Shown: positions 49,229 through 59,500 of the stretch, piece after piece
Layout: every line of letters begins with the position of its first letter
Numbering within the stretch: the stretch's first letter is position 1
NCBI RefSeq assembly: GCF_011045035.1
Contig: NZ_JAALAA010000003.1
Location: forward strand, 124,001 to 188,000
Direction of reading: 5' to 3'
Length of the DNA stretch: 64,000 nucleotides
From: Nocardioides turkmenicus
GTDB taxonomy: Bacteria > Actinomycetota > Actinomycetes > Propionibacteriales > Nocardioidaceae
The notes under the pieces: model-generated
The model's input: the letters and a program-made list of their open reading frames with translations, nothing else
What the model was told of the DNA's origin: nothing
Database searches by the model: none
Position numbers and translations under genes: made by a program

Positions 49229-50479
49229 TCAGCGCACGTGCCCGTCCCCGGTGACGACGTACTTCGTCGAGGTCATCTCGGGCAGGCCCATCGGGCCCCG
49301 GGCGTGCAGCTTCTGGGTCGAGATCCCGATCTCCGCCCCGAAGCCGAACTCGCCCCCGTCGGTGAACCGCGTCGAGGCGTTGACCATGACCGCCGCGGAG
49401 TCGACGGCGGCGGTGAACCGACGGGCCGCACCGAGGTCCTCGGTCACGATCGCCTCGGTGTGACCGCTCGACCAGCGGCGGATGTGCTGGACGGCGGCAT
49501 CGAGGGAAGGTACGACGGCGGCGCTGATCTTCAGCGCCAGGAACTCGGCCGCGTAGTCCTCGTCGGTGACCGGCTCGACCCGGTCGTAGGCCTGGAAGGC
49601 GTCGTCGCCGTGGATCTGCACGCCCCGCTCCTGCAGCGCGGGGACGACCTTGGGCAGGAACTCCTTGGCGATGTCGGCGTGCACGAGCAGCGACTCGGCG
49701 GAGTTGCACACGCTGGTGCGCTGCGTCTTGGAGTTGATGACGATCGAGAGCGCCTTGTCGAGGTCGGCGGCCTTGTCCACATACACGTGTACGTTGCCCA
49801 CCCCCGTCTCGATGACCGGCACCGTCGACTCCTCGACGACCGTGCGGATCAGGCCGGCACCACCGCGCGGGATGAGCACGTCGACCAGGCCGCGGGCGCG
49901 CATCAGCGCCTTGACCGAGTCGTGCCCCTCCCCCGGGACGACCTGGATCACGTCGGCCGGGAGTCCGGCGGAGACGACGGCGTCACGGAGCACGGCGGCG
50001 ATCGCCTCGTTGCTGGCCGCGATGTTGGACGAGCCGCGCAGGAGCGCCGCGTTGCCGGACTTCAGGCAGATCCCGGCCGCGTCGACCGTGACGTTGGGGC
50101 GGGCCTCGTAGATCATCCCGACGACGCCGAAGGGCACCCGCACCTGGCGCAGCTCGAGGCCGTTGGCGAGGGTGCTGCCGCGTACGACGTCTCCGACGGG
50201 GTCCGGGAGGGCGGCCAGCTCGCGGAGCGCGGCGGCGATGCCCTCGAGGCGTTCCGGGGTCAGGGTGAGGCGGTCGATGATGTTGGCCGGGCTGCCCGAC
50301 GCCTCGGCGCGGGCCACGTCGGTCGCGTTGGCGGCCAGCACCTCGTCGGCGCGCTCGAGGAGCGCGTCGGCCATCGCGTGCAGCGCGGCGTCCTTCACGC
50401 TGCGCGGCGCGACCGCGAGCTCATAGCTCGCCTCTCGTGCCTTCGCCGCCACCTCACGGATCACTGCCTCTGCGCTCAT
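49229..50479 (-). CDS. proA: Gamma-glutamyl phosphate reductase
   Basis: A 416-residue aldehyde-dehydrogenase-fold enzyme of proline synthesis. The catalytic Cys lies in [17 protein letters not shown], with [27 protein letters not shown] and [18 protein letters not shown] also typical. It reduces gamma-glutamyl phosphate with NADPH. proB is not next to it here. Confidence 0.97.
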   Translation of the reverse strand: MSAEAVIREVAAKAREASYELAVAPRSVKDAALHAMADALLERADEVLAANATDVARAEASGSPANIIDRLTLTPERLEGIAAALRELAALPDPVGDVVRGSTLANGLELRQVRVPFGVVGMIYEARPNVTVDAAGICLKSGNAALLRGSSNIAASNEAIAAVLRDAVVSAGLPADVIQVVPGEGHDSVKALMRARGLVDVLIPRGGAGLIRTVVEESTVPVIETGVGNVHVYVDKAADLDKALSIVINSKTQRTSVCNSAESLLVHADIAKEFLPKVVPALQERGVQIHGDDAFQAYDRVEPVTDEDYAAEFLALKISAAVVPSLDAAVQHIRRWSSGHTEAIVTEDLGAARRFTAAVDSAAVMVNASTRFTDGGEFGFGAEIGISTQKLHARGPMGLPEMTSTKYVVTGDGHVR

Positions 50480-50551
50480 GTCTGCAGGATAGTGACCCGA
50501 GCCCGGATGATCCCGCCCGTTCCATCTGTCGTGCGGGTCGCGGGCCTCCGC

Positions 50552-50986
50552 TCAGCGGCGCTGGCCGCCGCCGAACAGCTCGGACAGGCCGGCGAACGGG
50601 CCCGTCGGGCTCTCCGACGGAGCCGGTGACGACGGCTCCGTGGGCTCGGCGCTCGCGGCCTGCTCGGTCGTCTTCGGGCGGGCATGCCGGGGCGTGGCGG
50701 TGGGCGTCGGGTCGGGGCGACGGCTCTCCACCGGCGCCTCGGCCTTCCTCTCCCGCCGAACGGGCTCGGGCTGCGACGAGGACGCCTCGACGACGCCCGC
50801 CTCCACGTCCGGCTCGTCGATCGCCGGATAGGGCGCGGGCGGCTCGTAGGAGTTCCGTACGTACGCCATCCCCGACATGGCGCCGGCGAACATCGCGGCG
50901 CCCACCAGAGCCGTTATCCAGACCGTCCAGCCACGCAGCCAGCTCCTGGCTACGCCGCGGACCCCTCCACTCACACCCACAACCAT
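50552..50986 (-). CDS. Unrecognised membrane protein with Pro-rich tail
   Basis: A 144-residue protein, not recognised. One membrane helix (about 20-40, WTVWITALVGAAMFAGAMSG) follows a basic N terminus; the rest is a low-complexity Pro/Ser/Thr/Glu-rich outer tail ending in GLSELFGGGQRR. The start is uncertain: ATG at 50986 directly abuts GGGGGA, while GTG two codons later has better spacing. Confidence 0.65.
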   Translation of the reverse strand: MVVGVSGGVRGVARSWLRGWTVWITALVGAAMFAGAMSGMAYVRNSYEPPAPYPAIDEPDVEAGVVEASSSQPEPVRRERKAEAPVESRRPDPTPTATPRHARPKTTEQAASAEPTEPSSPAPSESPTGPFAGLSELFGGGQRR

Positions 50987-51065
50987 TCCCCCATGTAGAC
51001 CGGTGCGATCCACAGTGCACCCTAGCCGCCGGGCCGGGACTTTCGGCCCTGCCGTGCCGCTGCTC

Positions 51066-51959
51066 TCACGATTCGGGCACGGTGTGGACGTCTCCGGAGC
51101 GCGCGATCGCCAGCAGGAGGTCGTGCGCCCGCGCCGCCACCGGGTTCTCCGTACGCCGCGCCGCCAGCTCCACCAGTGCGACCAGGTCCGCGGAGCGGGC
51201 CAGATCGAGGGCGTCCGCGGTGCTGCCGCCGCGCACCGCGACGTAGCCTTCCAGCACCCCCGAGACGTACGCCTCGCCGCGGTCGAACCGCAGCAGGTTG
51301 CCGAGGTCGGTGTACGGCGAGCCGGCATGGGCGAACTCCCAGTCGAGCACCGCGCGCACGCGCAGGGTCTCCGGGTCGACGATGAGGTTCTTGGGGTTGA
51401 GGTCGCTGTGCACCAGGCTCACCCGGACCACGGCGTCGAGGAGGTACTGGGCATCGGCCGCCACCTCGCGCAGCCCCTCCAGGTCGTCCGGCGCCCAGGC
51501 GAGACGCTCGGCGTGCGACTCGACCCACTCGGTCAGGTCCAGCGCGAACGGCTCGACCCGCAGGTCCCGGTCGGCGAAGGTGCCGGCTGTCAGGAACGGC
51601 ATCCCCGCCAGGGTCGCCGCGAGCTCACCGAGGCGTCGCCCGAGCCTGCCCTGGTCCGCCTCGTCCAGGTCCGGGAGCAGCAGGTCGCCGCGTACGCCGT
51701 CGACGAACGCGGTCACCAGGAGCGCTGGCGTGCCCATCGCAGGGTCGGCGCGGCGTACCTCCAGGACCTCGGGCGCCGGGACGAGGCCCCGCACCAGCCG
51801 GTGCAGGGCCTCGTGGATCTCCGCAGCCTGCGGGTGGTGGCGGGGGTCGGCGTAGACCCGCACCACCGACCTCTCGTCGCCTGCCTCCGCCAGGAACGTC
51901 TCGCCGGACCAGCCGCCGTCGAGCGGCCGGAGGCCCCCACCGAGTTCACCGAAGCTCAC
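51066..51959 (-). CDS. Aminoglycoside-phosphotransferase-like kinase
   Basis: A 297-residue APH/choline-kinase-fold protein: catalytic loop VHSDLNPKNLIVD and metal-binding VLDWEFAHAGSPYTDLGNLLR. Such proteins phosphorylate small molecules (fructosamine, homoserine, maltose, antibiotics). No evidence here for antibiotic resistance; the substrate is open. GTG start at 51959, 24 bases after the PLD-like gene. Confidence 0.85.
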   Translation of the reverse strand: MSFGELGGGLRPLDGGWSGETFLAEAGDERSVVRVYADPRHHPQAAEIHEALHRLVRGLVPAPEVLEVRRADPAMGTPALLVTAFVDGVRGDLLLPDLDEADQGRLGRRLGELAATLAGMPFLTAGTFADRDLRVEPFALDLTEWVESHAERLAWAPDDLEGLREVAADAQYLLDAVVRVSLVHSDLNPKNLIVDPETLRVRAVLDWEFAHAGSPYTDLGNLLRFDRGEAYVSGVLEGYVAVRGGSTADALDLARSADLVALVELAARRTENPVAARAHDLLLAIARSGDVHTVPES

Positions 51960-51983
51960 GCGCCGAGGTTAACCGCCCGGCGG

Positions 51984-53270
51984 TCAGGCGCAGGGACGGG
52001 TCTTCGGCTGCAGGTAGACGCGGTGGGTCGCCCGCGGGCTCTCCCACATCTTGTTGAAGCGGTTGGTGTAGGCGGTGTAGTAGCTCTTCGAGGTGAACCG
52101 GAAGGTGACCTCGTCGTTGCTGAACGACGGCGGCGACCAGTTCTCCGAGCCGGTCCAGACGCTGAAGGTGCCCCGGTCGTTGAAGCGGCCGTTGACGCTC
52201 ATCCACTTGTAGTGGGAGTAGCAGCGCGAGCCGTAGACGATCTTGTCACCGCTGGTCGAGGTCTTCTGGCCCCAGTCCCAGGCGGCGTCGCGCACCGGGA
52301 TGCCGACCGCCTTGAGCTTGCGGTAGACAGCGTTGCTGGTGACCGAGCCGATCACCCGGACGACGCAGCCGCGCTTCTTCAGCCGGACGACCTCGTCGGC
52401 GATCCGCTCACCGCGGCGGCTGTACCACGCGTACATGTGGATCCGCAGGATCGTCCTGCCCTTGGTGCCGTAGCCGCTCGGCGCACGGCAGCCGATGAGC
52501 CGCAGCCGGTCGATCACCCGGTCACCGCTCCCCCGGGCGTAGACCTCGTCGCTGGTCGTGCCCGGAAGCTGACGCTGGAAGCCGACCGAGGTGCCACCAC
52601 CGGTCCAGGACACGTAGCGCGGGGACGCCTTCCGGTCGGCCTTGAGCTCGTTGAACATCCGCAACCAGGTCTTCCACAGGCTGTCGTTGGCGAAGATCGT
52701 CTGGGCGTCGTTCCACTGCGAGCCGGCCGCGCCGCCACCGAGGTTGCCGGAGCTGTTGATGATGACGTTGCGCTTGGTGCCGACCTGGGTGAACGAGTGG
52801 ATCTTGATGTGCAGGTTGCCGGTGTCGTAGCCGCGGCAGGCACCCTCGCAGCCGTAGATGAAGCTCGGGCGGGAGCGCCTGGTGCCGAGCTCGGCGGCCA
52901 GGTTGCGCTCGCCGCTGCTCCACATCTTGCGGTTGACCAGGATCTGCACGTGCACCCCGCGCTTGTGGGCCGCGATGAGGTGCTTGACGGTGTCGGCACG
53001 GTCCAGGTTGTAGGTGACGAACCGGATGTAGGAGCCCTTGGGCGCGTAGCGGACGCTGTTGTTGATCCGGTGCACGATGAAGTTGCGCTGCGTCGCGTCA
53101 CCGGTCGGGTTGTTGAAGAACGGACCCGCGGGCGGGGACCAGGTCGCCGCCGTCGCAGGGGTCGAGACCACGGACATCGTCGCCACGACCAGAGCCGCCA
53201 CGCAGCCCGCCACAGCCGAAGCAATCGAGATCTTCCGGGTCGTCCTGGACCTGAGCACATTCCCCCACAT
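51984..53270 (-). CDS. Secreted phospholipase D-like protein with altered HKD motifs
   Basis: A 428-residue exported protein (signal helix about 13-42, cleavage near TPATAATW). Two PLD half-domains: His154/Lys156 in NLHIKIHSFT and His353/Lys355 in YSHYKWMSVN. In both the Asp of H-x-K-x4-D is replaced, by Thr161 and Asn360, while His and Lys are kept. Cysteines in YGCEGACRG and at the C terminus suggest disulfides. It could act on phospholipid, nucleic acid or a polymer, or be non-catalytic. Confidence 0.82.
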   Translation of the reverse strand: MWGNVLRSRTTRKISIASAVAGCVAALVVATMSVVSTPATAATWSPPAGPFFNNPTGDATQRNFIVHRINNSVRYAPKGSYIRFVTYNLDRADTVKHLIAAHKRGVHVQILVNRKMWSSGERNLAAELGTRRSRPSFIYGCEGACRGYDTGNLHIKIHSFTQVGTKRNVIINSSGNLGGGAAGSQWNDAQTIFANDSLWKTWLRMFNELKADRKASPRYVSWTGGGTSVGFQRQLPGTTSDEVYARGSGDRVIDRLRLIGCRAPSGYGTKGRTILRIHMYAWYSRRGERIADEVVRLKKRGCVVRVIGSVTSNAVYRKLKAVGIPVRDAAWDWGQKTSTSGDKIVYGSRCYSHYKWMSVNGRFNDRGTFSVWTGSENWSPPSFSNDEVTFRFTSKSYYTAYTNRFNKMWESPRATHRVYLQPKTRPCA

Positions 53271-53341
53271 GCGGCCGGACTATACCCAGCGACGTATGGG
53301 CCGCAACGGCAATTCGCCAAACAAGACGACGAACAGAAGAA

Positions 53342-53374
53342 AACCCGCCTCCGAGCAGTGCTCGGAGGCGGGTT
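53342..53374 (-). terminator. Hairpin terminator after etfA
   Basis: A perfect 15-bp stem (left arm AACCCGCCTCCGAGC) with loop AGT, followed on the minus strand by TTTCTTCTG. It ends the etfBA transcript and separates it from the PLD-like gene. Confidence 0.92.
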
Positions 53375-53394
53375 GTGTGACGTACGTCCCAGGC

Positions 53395-54348
53395 TCAGGC
53401 CTTCGCCGCCTTGACGGCCTCGGTGACGGCCGGGAGGACGGTGTGCAGGTCGCCCACGACGCCGAAGTCGACGAGCTCGAAGATCGGCGCCTCCTCGTCC
53501 TTGTTGACCGCGACGATGGTCTTCGAGGTCTGCATACCGGCACGGTGCTGGATCGCACCGGAGATCCCGTTGGCCACGTAGAGCTGCGGGGAGACGGTCT
53601 TACCGGTCTGGCCGACCTGGAAGGTGTGCGGCATCCAGCCGGAGTCGACCGCGGCACGCGAGGCGCCGACAGCGGCACCCAGGGCGTCGGCGAGACCCTC
53701 GACGGCGGAGAAGTCGCCGCCGGTGCCACGACCACCGGAGACCACGATCGCGGCCTCGGTGAGCTCGGGGCGACCGGAAGCCTTACGCGGCTGGGAGGCC
53801 ACGATCTGGGCGGTCTTGGCGGCGTCGGAGATGGTCACCTCGAACGGGGTGACCGCGGCGGCGCCGGCCTTCTCGACCGGAGCGGCCGAGTTGGGCTTGA
53901 CCGTGATGATCGGGGTGCCCTTGGTGACCTTGCCCTTGACGGTGTAGTTCCCGGCGAAGACGGACTGGGTCGCCACACCGGACTCGTCGAGGTCGACGGC
54001 GTCGGTGATCAGACCGGAGTCGAGCTTGATCGCCAGACGGGCGGCGACCTCCTTGTTCTCCGCGGAGGAGGGCAGCAGGATCGCGGCCGGCGACGCAGCA
54101 CCGGCGACCTGAGCCAGCGCCTCCGCCTTCGGGGCCACCAGGTAGCCCTTGATCTGGGCGTCGTCGATGACGTAGACCTTCTCGGCACCGTAGCCCTTGA
54201 CGGCCTCGGCGGCGCCGGCAGCACCGTCGGCGCCACCGATGTAGACCGCGGACGGCTCGCCGAGCTTGGCGGCCAGGGTGAGCAGCTCGTAGGTCGGCTT
54301 CTTGACCTGACCGCCCACGTGGTCGATGAGAACGAGAACTTCAGCCAT
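53395..54348 (-). CDS. etfA: Electron transfer flavoprotein alpha subunit
   Basis: A 317-residue ETF alpha with the FAD-binding C-terminal domain ([42 protein letters not shown]). The ETF dimer takes electrons from acyl-CoA and some amine dehydrogenases and passes them to the quinone pool. It is 23 bases after etfB. A link to the dimethylglycine dehydrogenase of this window is possible but unproven. Confidence 0.97.
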   Translation of the reverse strand: MAEVLVLIDHVGGQVKKPTYELLTLAAKLGEPSAVYIGGADGAAGAAEAVKGYGAEKVYVIDDAQIKGYLVAPKAEALAQVAGAASPAAILLPSSAENKEVAARLAIKLDSGLITDAVDLDESGVATQSVFAGNYTVKGKVTKGTPIITVKPNSAAPVEKAGAAAVTPFEVTISDAAKTAQIVASQPRKASGRPELTEAAIVVSGGRGTGGDFSAVEGLADALGAAVGASRAAVDSGWMPHTFQVGQTGKTVSPQLYVANGISGAIQHRAGMQTSKTIVAVNKDEEAPIFELVDFGVVGDLHTVLPAVTEAVKAAKA

Positions 54349-54371
54349 GATTCAGATATCCCTTCTCGGCC

Positions 54372-55172
54372 TCAGATGAACTTCTTGGACGCGAGGAACT
54401 CGGCCAGCGCCTTGGCGCCCGAGCCGTCCTCGTCGGTGACGATCTCACCGGCGGTGCGCGGCGGGCGGGCCGCGGTCTCCTCGACCGCGGTGTACGCAGC
54501 GCCCAGACCGACCTGGGAGGCGTCGACACCGAGGTCGGCCAGCGACCAGGTTTCCAGCGGCTTCTTCTTGGCCGCCATGATGCCCTTGAAGGACGGGTAG
54601 CGGGCCTCGCCCGACTGGTCGGTGACCGAGAGGACCAGCGGCAGGGTGCCACCGATGACCTCGGTGGCGACGTCACCGTCGCGCTTGATGCGGACCTGGT
54701 CGCCCTGGGTCTCGACGACCGAGGCGAGGGTGACCTGCGGCAGGCCGAGACGCTCGGCGAGCATCGCCGGGACGACGCTCATGCCGGCGTCGGTCGAGGC
54801 CAGACCGCCGACGACGAGGTCGACCTTGGTCTCGGCGCCGAGCTTCTCGATCGCCTTGGCGAGCACCAGCGAGGTGGCGATGGCGTCGGAGCCGGCGATC
54901 GCGTCGTCGACGACGTGGACGCCCTTGTCGGCGCCCATCTGCAGCGCCTTGCGGACCGCAGCCTCGGCCGCCTCCGGACCAACGGTCAGCGCGGTGACGG
55001 TGATCTCCTCGCCCTCGCGCTTCTCCTTGATCTGCAACGACTGCTCAACCGCGTACTCATCGAGCTCGGAGAGCAGACCGTCGACGTTCACGCGGTCGAC
55101 GGTGAAGTCGTCCTCGAACTGCCGGTCCGCGGTCGCGTCCGGCACGTACTTCACAAGCACAACAATGTTCAT
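54372..55172 (-). CDS. etfB: Electron transfer flavoprotein beta subunit
   Basis: A 266-residue ETF beta (VLVKYVPDATADRQF, DEYAVEQSLQIKE, GADKGVHVVDDAIAGSDA, DLVVGGLASTDAGMSVVPAMLAERLG in two segments), which binds AMP and docks partner dehydrogenases. First gene of the etfBA unit; the 111-base gap upstream (55173-55283) should hold its promoter. Confidence 0.97.
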   Translation of the reverse strand: MNIVVLVKYVPDATADRQFEDDFTVDRVNVDGLLSELDEYAVEQSLQIKEKREGEEITVTALTVGPEAAEAAVRKALQMGADKGVHVVDDAIAGSDAIATSLVLAKAIEKLGAETKVDLVVGGLASTDAGMSVVPAMLAERLGLPQVTLASVVETQGDQVRIKRDGDVATEVIGGTLPLVLSVTDQSGEARYPSFKGIMAAKKKPLETWSLADLGVDASQVGLGAAYTAVEETAARPPRTAGEIVTDEDGSGAKALAEFLASKKFI

Positions 55173-55283
55173 GGTGGTGCGGCCTTGCCGGCCCCTCCTG
55201 GAATGGTCGTAGTTCGCCAGCGATGTTACCCGTCAGTCACATAGGGACGACAGGTGCCTACGCGTTGAGAATGTCACATGGTC

Positions 55284-55619
55284 TCAGGGCCGGATGAACC
55301 CGGCCACGATCCGGCCGACGATCAGCCAGGCCAGTGCGCCGAGGCCCCAGTTGAAGAGGGCGTTCTTGATCTCCGCGTCCTCGCCGCCGAACTGCTTGAT
55401 GCCGTTCTCCCGCGAGAACAGGCCGAGATCGGCGGTGTCGGCCGCGTTGAGCACGAACTCGACCAGGGTGTTGCCCTGATTGGCCTTCAGCGCGATCAGC
55501 AGGGCGCCGATGGCCAGCACCAGGGCAGCGATCAGCGCGATCGCCCAGACCACCCTGGAGGCATAGGACCGGACGGTGTGGACCACACCCGGACCGGAAG
55601 ACGTCTTGGTGTCGGACAC
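55284..55619 (-). CDS. Unrecognised two-helix membrane protein
   Basis: A 111-residue protein with two predicted helices (about 22-44 and 88-107) joined by a loop with TADLGLFSREN. Not recognised. It starts with GTG 5 bases after the enoyl-CoA hydratase stop and is probably co-transcribed with it. The start could also be a GTG three codons upstream. Confidence 0.75.
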   Translation of the reverse strand: MSDTKTSSGPGVVHTVRSYASRVVWAIALIAALVLAIGALLIALKANQGNTLVEFVLNAADTADLGLFSRENGIKQFGGEDAEIKNALFNWGLGALAWLIVGRIVAGFIRP

Positions 55620-55624
55620 GGTGT

Positions 55625-56404
55625 TCACTTCCCTTCGAAGGTTGCTTTGCCGGGGCCGTTCTCCAGGAACGATGCCATCCCGGTCTGGGAGTCCTGCGTC
55701 GCGAACACGCCGGCGAACTGCTGCTGCTCGATGGCCAGCCCGGTGGCGAGGTCCACCCCGAGTCCCTTGTCGATCGCTGTCTTCGCCGCCGCCAGAGCGT
55801 ACGGGGCCGCCTTCGTGAACTGGCTCGCCCACGCGAGCGCCTCCTCATAGACCGAGGCCGCCGGCACGAGCCGGTCGGCCAAGCCGATTGCAAGCGCCTC
55901 GTCAGCCTTGACGAAGCGGCCCGAGAAGATCAGATCCTTGGCCTTCGACGGCCCGACCAGCCGCGCCAGCCGTTGGGTGCCACCGGCACCCGGGATGATG
56001 CCGAGCAGCACCTCCGGCTGACCGAAGGTGGCGTCGTCGGCGGCGATCCGGAAGTCGGCCGCGAGCGCCAGCTCGCACCCACCGCCGAGCGCGTAGCCGG
56101 TCACCGCCGCGACCACCGGCTTGGGAATCTCCGCGACCGCTGTCACGGCCGCCTGCACGCCCGCGACCCGCTTGGCCATCTCGGAGTAGGAGAGGCCGGC
56201 CATCTCCTTGACGTCGTTGCCGGCGGCGAAGAGCTTCTCGCCGCCGTAGACGACCACCGCGCGTACGTCGTCGTCGGCCGCCGCCTCGGTCGCGACCTCG
56301 AGCAGCTCTGCCTGCACCTGGAAGCTGATCGCGTTCATCTTCGGCCGGTCGAGACGGATCGTGCCGATGCCGTCCTCGACGGTGAGGTTGACGAAGTCAC
56401 CCAT
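55625..56404 (-). CDS. Enoyl-CoA hydratase
   Basis: A 259-residue crotonase-fold protein. The oxyanion-hole segments are FAAGNDVKEM and GYALGGGCELALAADFR; both catalytic acidic residues are in place (PEVLLGIIPGAGGTQRL, with Glu in the first and a Gly at the second position typical of diverged members). It hydrates trans-2-enoyl-CoA in beta-oxidation. ATG at 56404 follows GGGGAG. etfBA nearby fits fatty-acid oxidation. Confidence 0.88.
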   Translation of the reverse strand: MGDFVNLTVEDGIGTIRLDRPKMNAISFQVQAELLEVATEAAADDDVRAVVVYGGEKLFAAGNDVKEMAGLSYSEMAKRVAGVQAAVTAVAEIPKPVVAAVTGYALGGGCELALAADFRIAADDATFGQPEVLLGIIPGAGGTQRLARLVGPSKAKDLIFSGRFVKADEALAIGLADRLVPAASVYEEALAWASQFTKAAPYALAAAKTAIDKGLGVDLATGLAIEQQQFAGVFATQDSQTGMASFLENGPGKATFEGK

Positions 56405-56544
56405 CGTGGCGCTCCCCTGTCTGTGAAGGCGGTTACATGTGTCCGGAACACTATCGGGTGCTCTCCACCTCGTGTGTGCCGGTTGGCGGTACATGCGTTG
56501 CGTGTATCGCGTAACCCCCGTTGGTAAAGGGGCGTTTCAATCAC

Positions 56545-59500
56545 ATGACCGATATTCGTTCCAGTCGCACTCGGGTGAGCCTCGGTGCCGCGCTGAGCCT
56601 GGCCCTCGGCGCCTTCGTGCTGGCGACGCCGGTCTCGGGTGCCGCGCTCTCCACTACTGATGACACTGCCAACACCAAGGCCGACCTGGCCCGCTCCGGC
56701 GGGCTGCTCGGTCACGAGGCCGATGCCGGCCTGGACGTACGCGACCGCGTGCTGCCCACCTCGACCCAGGAGTCCGCGGCCAAGGCCCTGGACGCCGTGG
56801 ACATCCGCTGGAACGCGCACGGGACGCCGACCTCGCTGATCACCGACGACGGTGTGCTGGCCGCGGCCGGCTCCTCGGACCCGGTCGCCGCCGCGCGGGG
56901 CTTCCTCGCCGACAACGCGGCGGTCTTCGGGCTCACCGCCGCCCAGATGGGCGACCTCGAGCTGGTCAGCGACCAGAAGCTGGCCGGGGGCGGCGGCCAC
57001 GCCGTGCTCTTCCGGCAGACCTACGACGGTCTCTCCGCCGCCACCGAGGGGCTGGTGACCGTCGGGGTGGCCGACGGCGACATCACCTACGTCTCCTCCT
57101 CGCTGTCGAAGGTGACCGGCACGCCGGCGAAGGCGGAGCTCAGCCCGACCGAGGCGTGGCTGAAGGCGGCGGCGTCGGCTGGACGCCCGGTCGCCGCCTC
57201 GAAGGTCGGCGAGATCGTCACCGACGCCGCCGAGAAGCTGACCGACTGGACGAAGCTCACCGTGCCCGGCCTGGCGACCGAGCAGCTGGTGCGGCTGCGG
57301 GCGTTCCCGGTCCCCGGCGAGGGCGTGCGCCCCGTCTTCCAGGCCACCGTCGTCGACTCCGCCGCGGCGACGCTGCTGGGGCAGACGGTTCTGGTCGACG
57401 CGGTCACCGGGAAGGTGCTGTGGCGTCACGACAACGTCGACCACGAGAACGACGTCGAGGGCCCGTTCACAGGCACCGCGCTCGGTGCCTGCGGGCCCAA
57501 GCACACCTTCGAGATCACCGACGACAAGACGCGCACGATCGCCGCGGTCGCGGTCGGGCTGCCGACCGACGACTTCACCGTGAAGCTCTTCGCCCCGGAC
57601 GGGAAGCTGCTCGTGGAGGGTGACCTGCTCACCAGCCCCGAGACGGCGACCTACACGGCGGAGAAGATCGACCCGGGGACGTACGCGGTCCAGGTCTGTC
57701 CGTTCGACGACTCGCTGCTGGTGGGCAGCTACACCGTGACGGTGGCGTCCTCCGACGCGGGCGCAGAGACCAGCGACCTGCCGGGCAGCAACCCGCGCTG
57801 GTCCTACTTCCCCGGCACGCCCGACGCCGCCTCGACCGGCGGTGACGCGGTCCCCACCAACGACGTGATCGCCTGCTGGACCAAGGTCGCCGAGTGCACC
57901 GGGCCGGAGCTGAAGAGCCTGGCCAACGCCGGTCCGTGGGACACGCTCCTCAACACGACCGTCGGCGTGCCTTCGCTGACGACGATCGGCAACAACGCCA
58001 ACACCCACGAGGGCTGGCTCTCCCCGATCGGACCGGTCGGGCTCGCGCAGGCGCCGGTCTCGCCGGTGCGTGACTACACCGGCACCTTCACCGACGCGTG
58101 GAACAACTCCCAGTGCTCGCCGACGACGCTGGTGCCCGGCGGCAACGACGTGAACTACGTGGTCGGCAACCTGTTCGCCAGCCACAACCGGATGCACGAC
58201 TGGTCCTACTTCCTCGGCTTCACCGAGGAGAACTACAACCTGCAGACCGACAACCTCGCCCGCGGCGGACGCAGCGGCGACGCCGAGGTCGGCAACGCGC
58301 AGGCCGCAGCGCTCGACTCGCAGGTGGTCGAGCAGACGGGCATCCTGACCGGCCGCAACAACGCCAACCAGCTGACCCTGATGGACGGGGTGCCGGGCAT
58401 CACGAACCAGTACCTCTTCCAGCCCGCCGCCGGCGCCTTCTACGCGCCGTGCACCGACGGCTCGCTGGACTTCGGGATCGTGGGCCACGAATACACCCAC
58501 GCCATCTCCAACCGGATGGTCGGCGGCCCCGACGACGGGCTGACCTCGGACCAGGGCGGTGCGATGGGCGAGTCCTGGAGCGACCTGGCCGCGGCCGAGC
58601 ACATGTTCGCCCACGACCTCTACAACGGCGGCAGCCCGTGGGCCGTGGGCTCCTACGCCACCGGCAACACCGACACTGCGATCCGTAACTTCGCGATCGA
58701 CAAGAACCCGCTCAACTTCTCCGACGTCGGCTACGACAGCACCGGCCCCCAGGTCCATGCCGACGGCGAGATCTGGAACGGCACGATGTGGTCGGTCCGC
58801 CAGGCGCTGGTCGACAAGTACGACGCGACCTACCCCTACGCCGACAAGGCGCTGCAGCGGCGCTGCTCGGTCGGGACGACGACGGCGTCGCCGCTGGCGG
58901 CCGACAAGTGCCCCGGCAACCGCCGCTGGATCCAGCTGGTCTTCGACTCGTTCCTGCTCCAGCAGGGTGCGACCTCGATGCTGGACGCCCGCGACGCCTT
59001 CCTCGCCGCCGACCAGATGCGCTTCGGCGGCGCCAACCGCCAGGTGATCGCGGACGCGTTCGCCCGGCGCGGCATGGGCCGGTACGCCACCACGACCGCC
59101 GACGACCACGAGCCGACCCCGAGCTTCGCCTCACCGGCCTCGCGCAACGTCAAGGTCACCTTCAGCGCCCCCGCCGGCACCCCCGGCAAGGTGTACGTCG
59201 GCCGCTTCGAGGCACGGGCCACGCCCATCGCCGACACGCTGGTCGACACCGCGATGGGGTCGGTGGCGCACTTCGTCCCCGGGACGTACGAGTTCCTGTA
59301 CGTCACCAAGACCGGCGGTGCCCAGCGCAAGACCGTCACGATCTCCCCTGCGGAGATCACCAAGACGGTCTCCTTCGCGACGAGCACCAACCTCGCCGCG
59401 GCCGCCAGGGGCGCGACGGTGATCGCCTCGACCGACGGGTCCCGCAACCCGGACGCGTTGATCGACGGCACGGAGAGCACCAACTGGGGCGGCGTGACCG

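Noticed and set aside
51066-51959. Antibiotic-resistance aminoglycoside kinase
   Set aside because: The fold is shared by many metabolic kinases; nothing in the sequence or context points to antibiotics.
53395-55172. etfAB as a dedicated part of the betaine island
   Set aside because: ETF could accept electrons from dimethylglycine dehydrogenase, but the genes are 25 kb away, carry no GntR site and sit near an enoyl-CoA hydratase, so a fatty-acid role is simpler.
56335-59109. Minus-strand frame of 924 codons opposite the M36 protease
   Set aside because: Shadow frame; the plus strand has the zinc motif, signal peptide and terminator.
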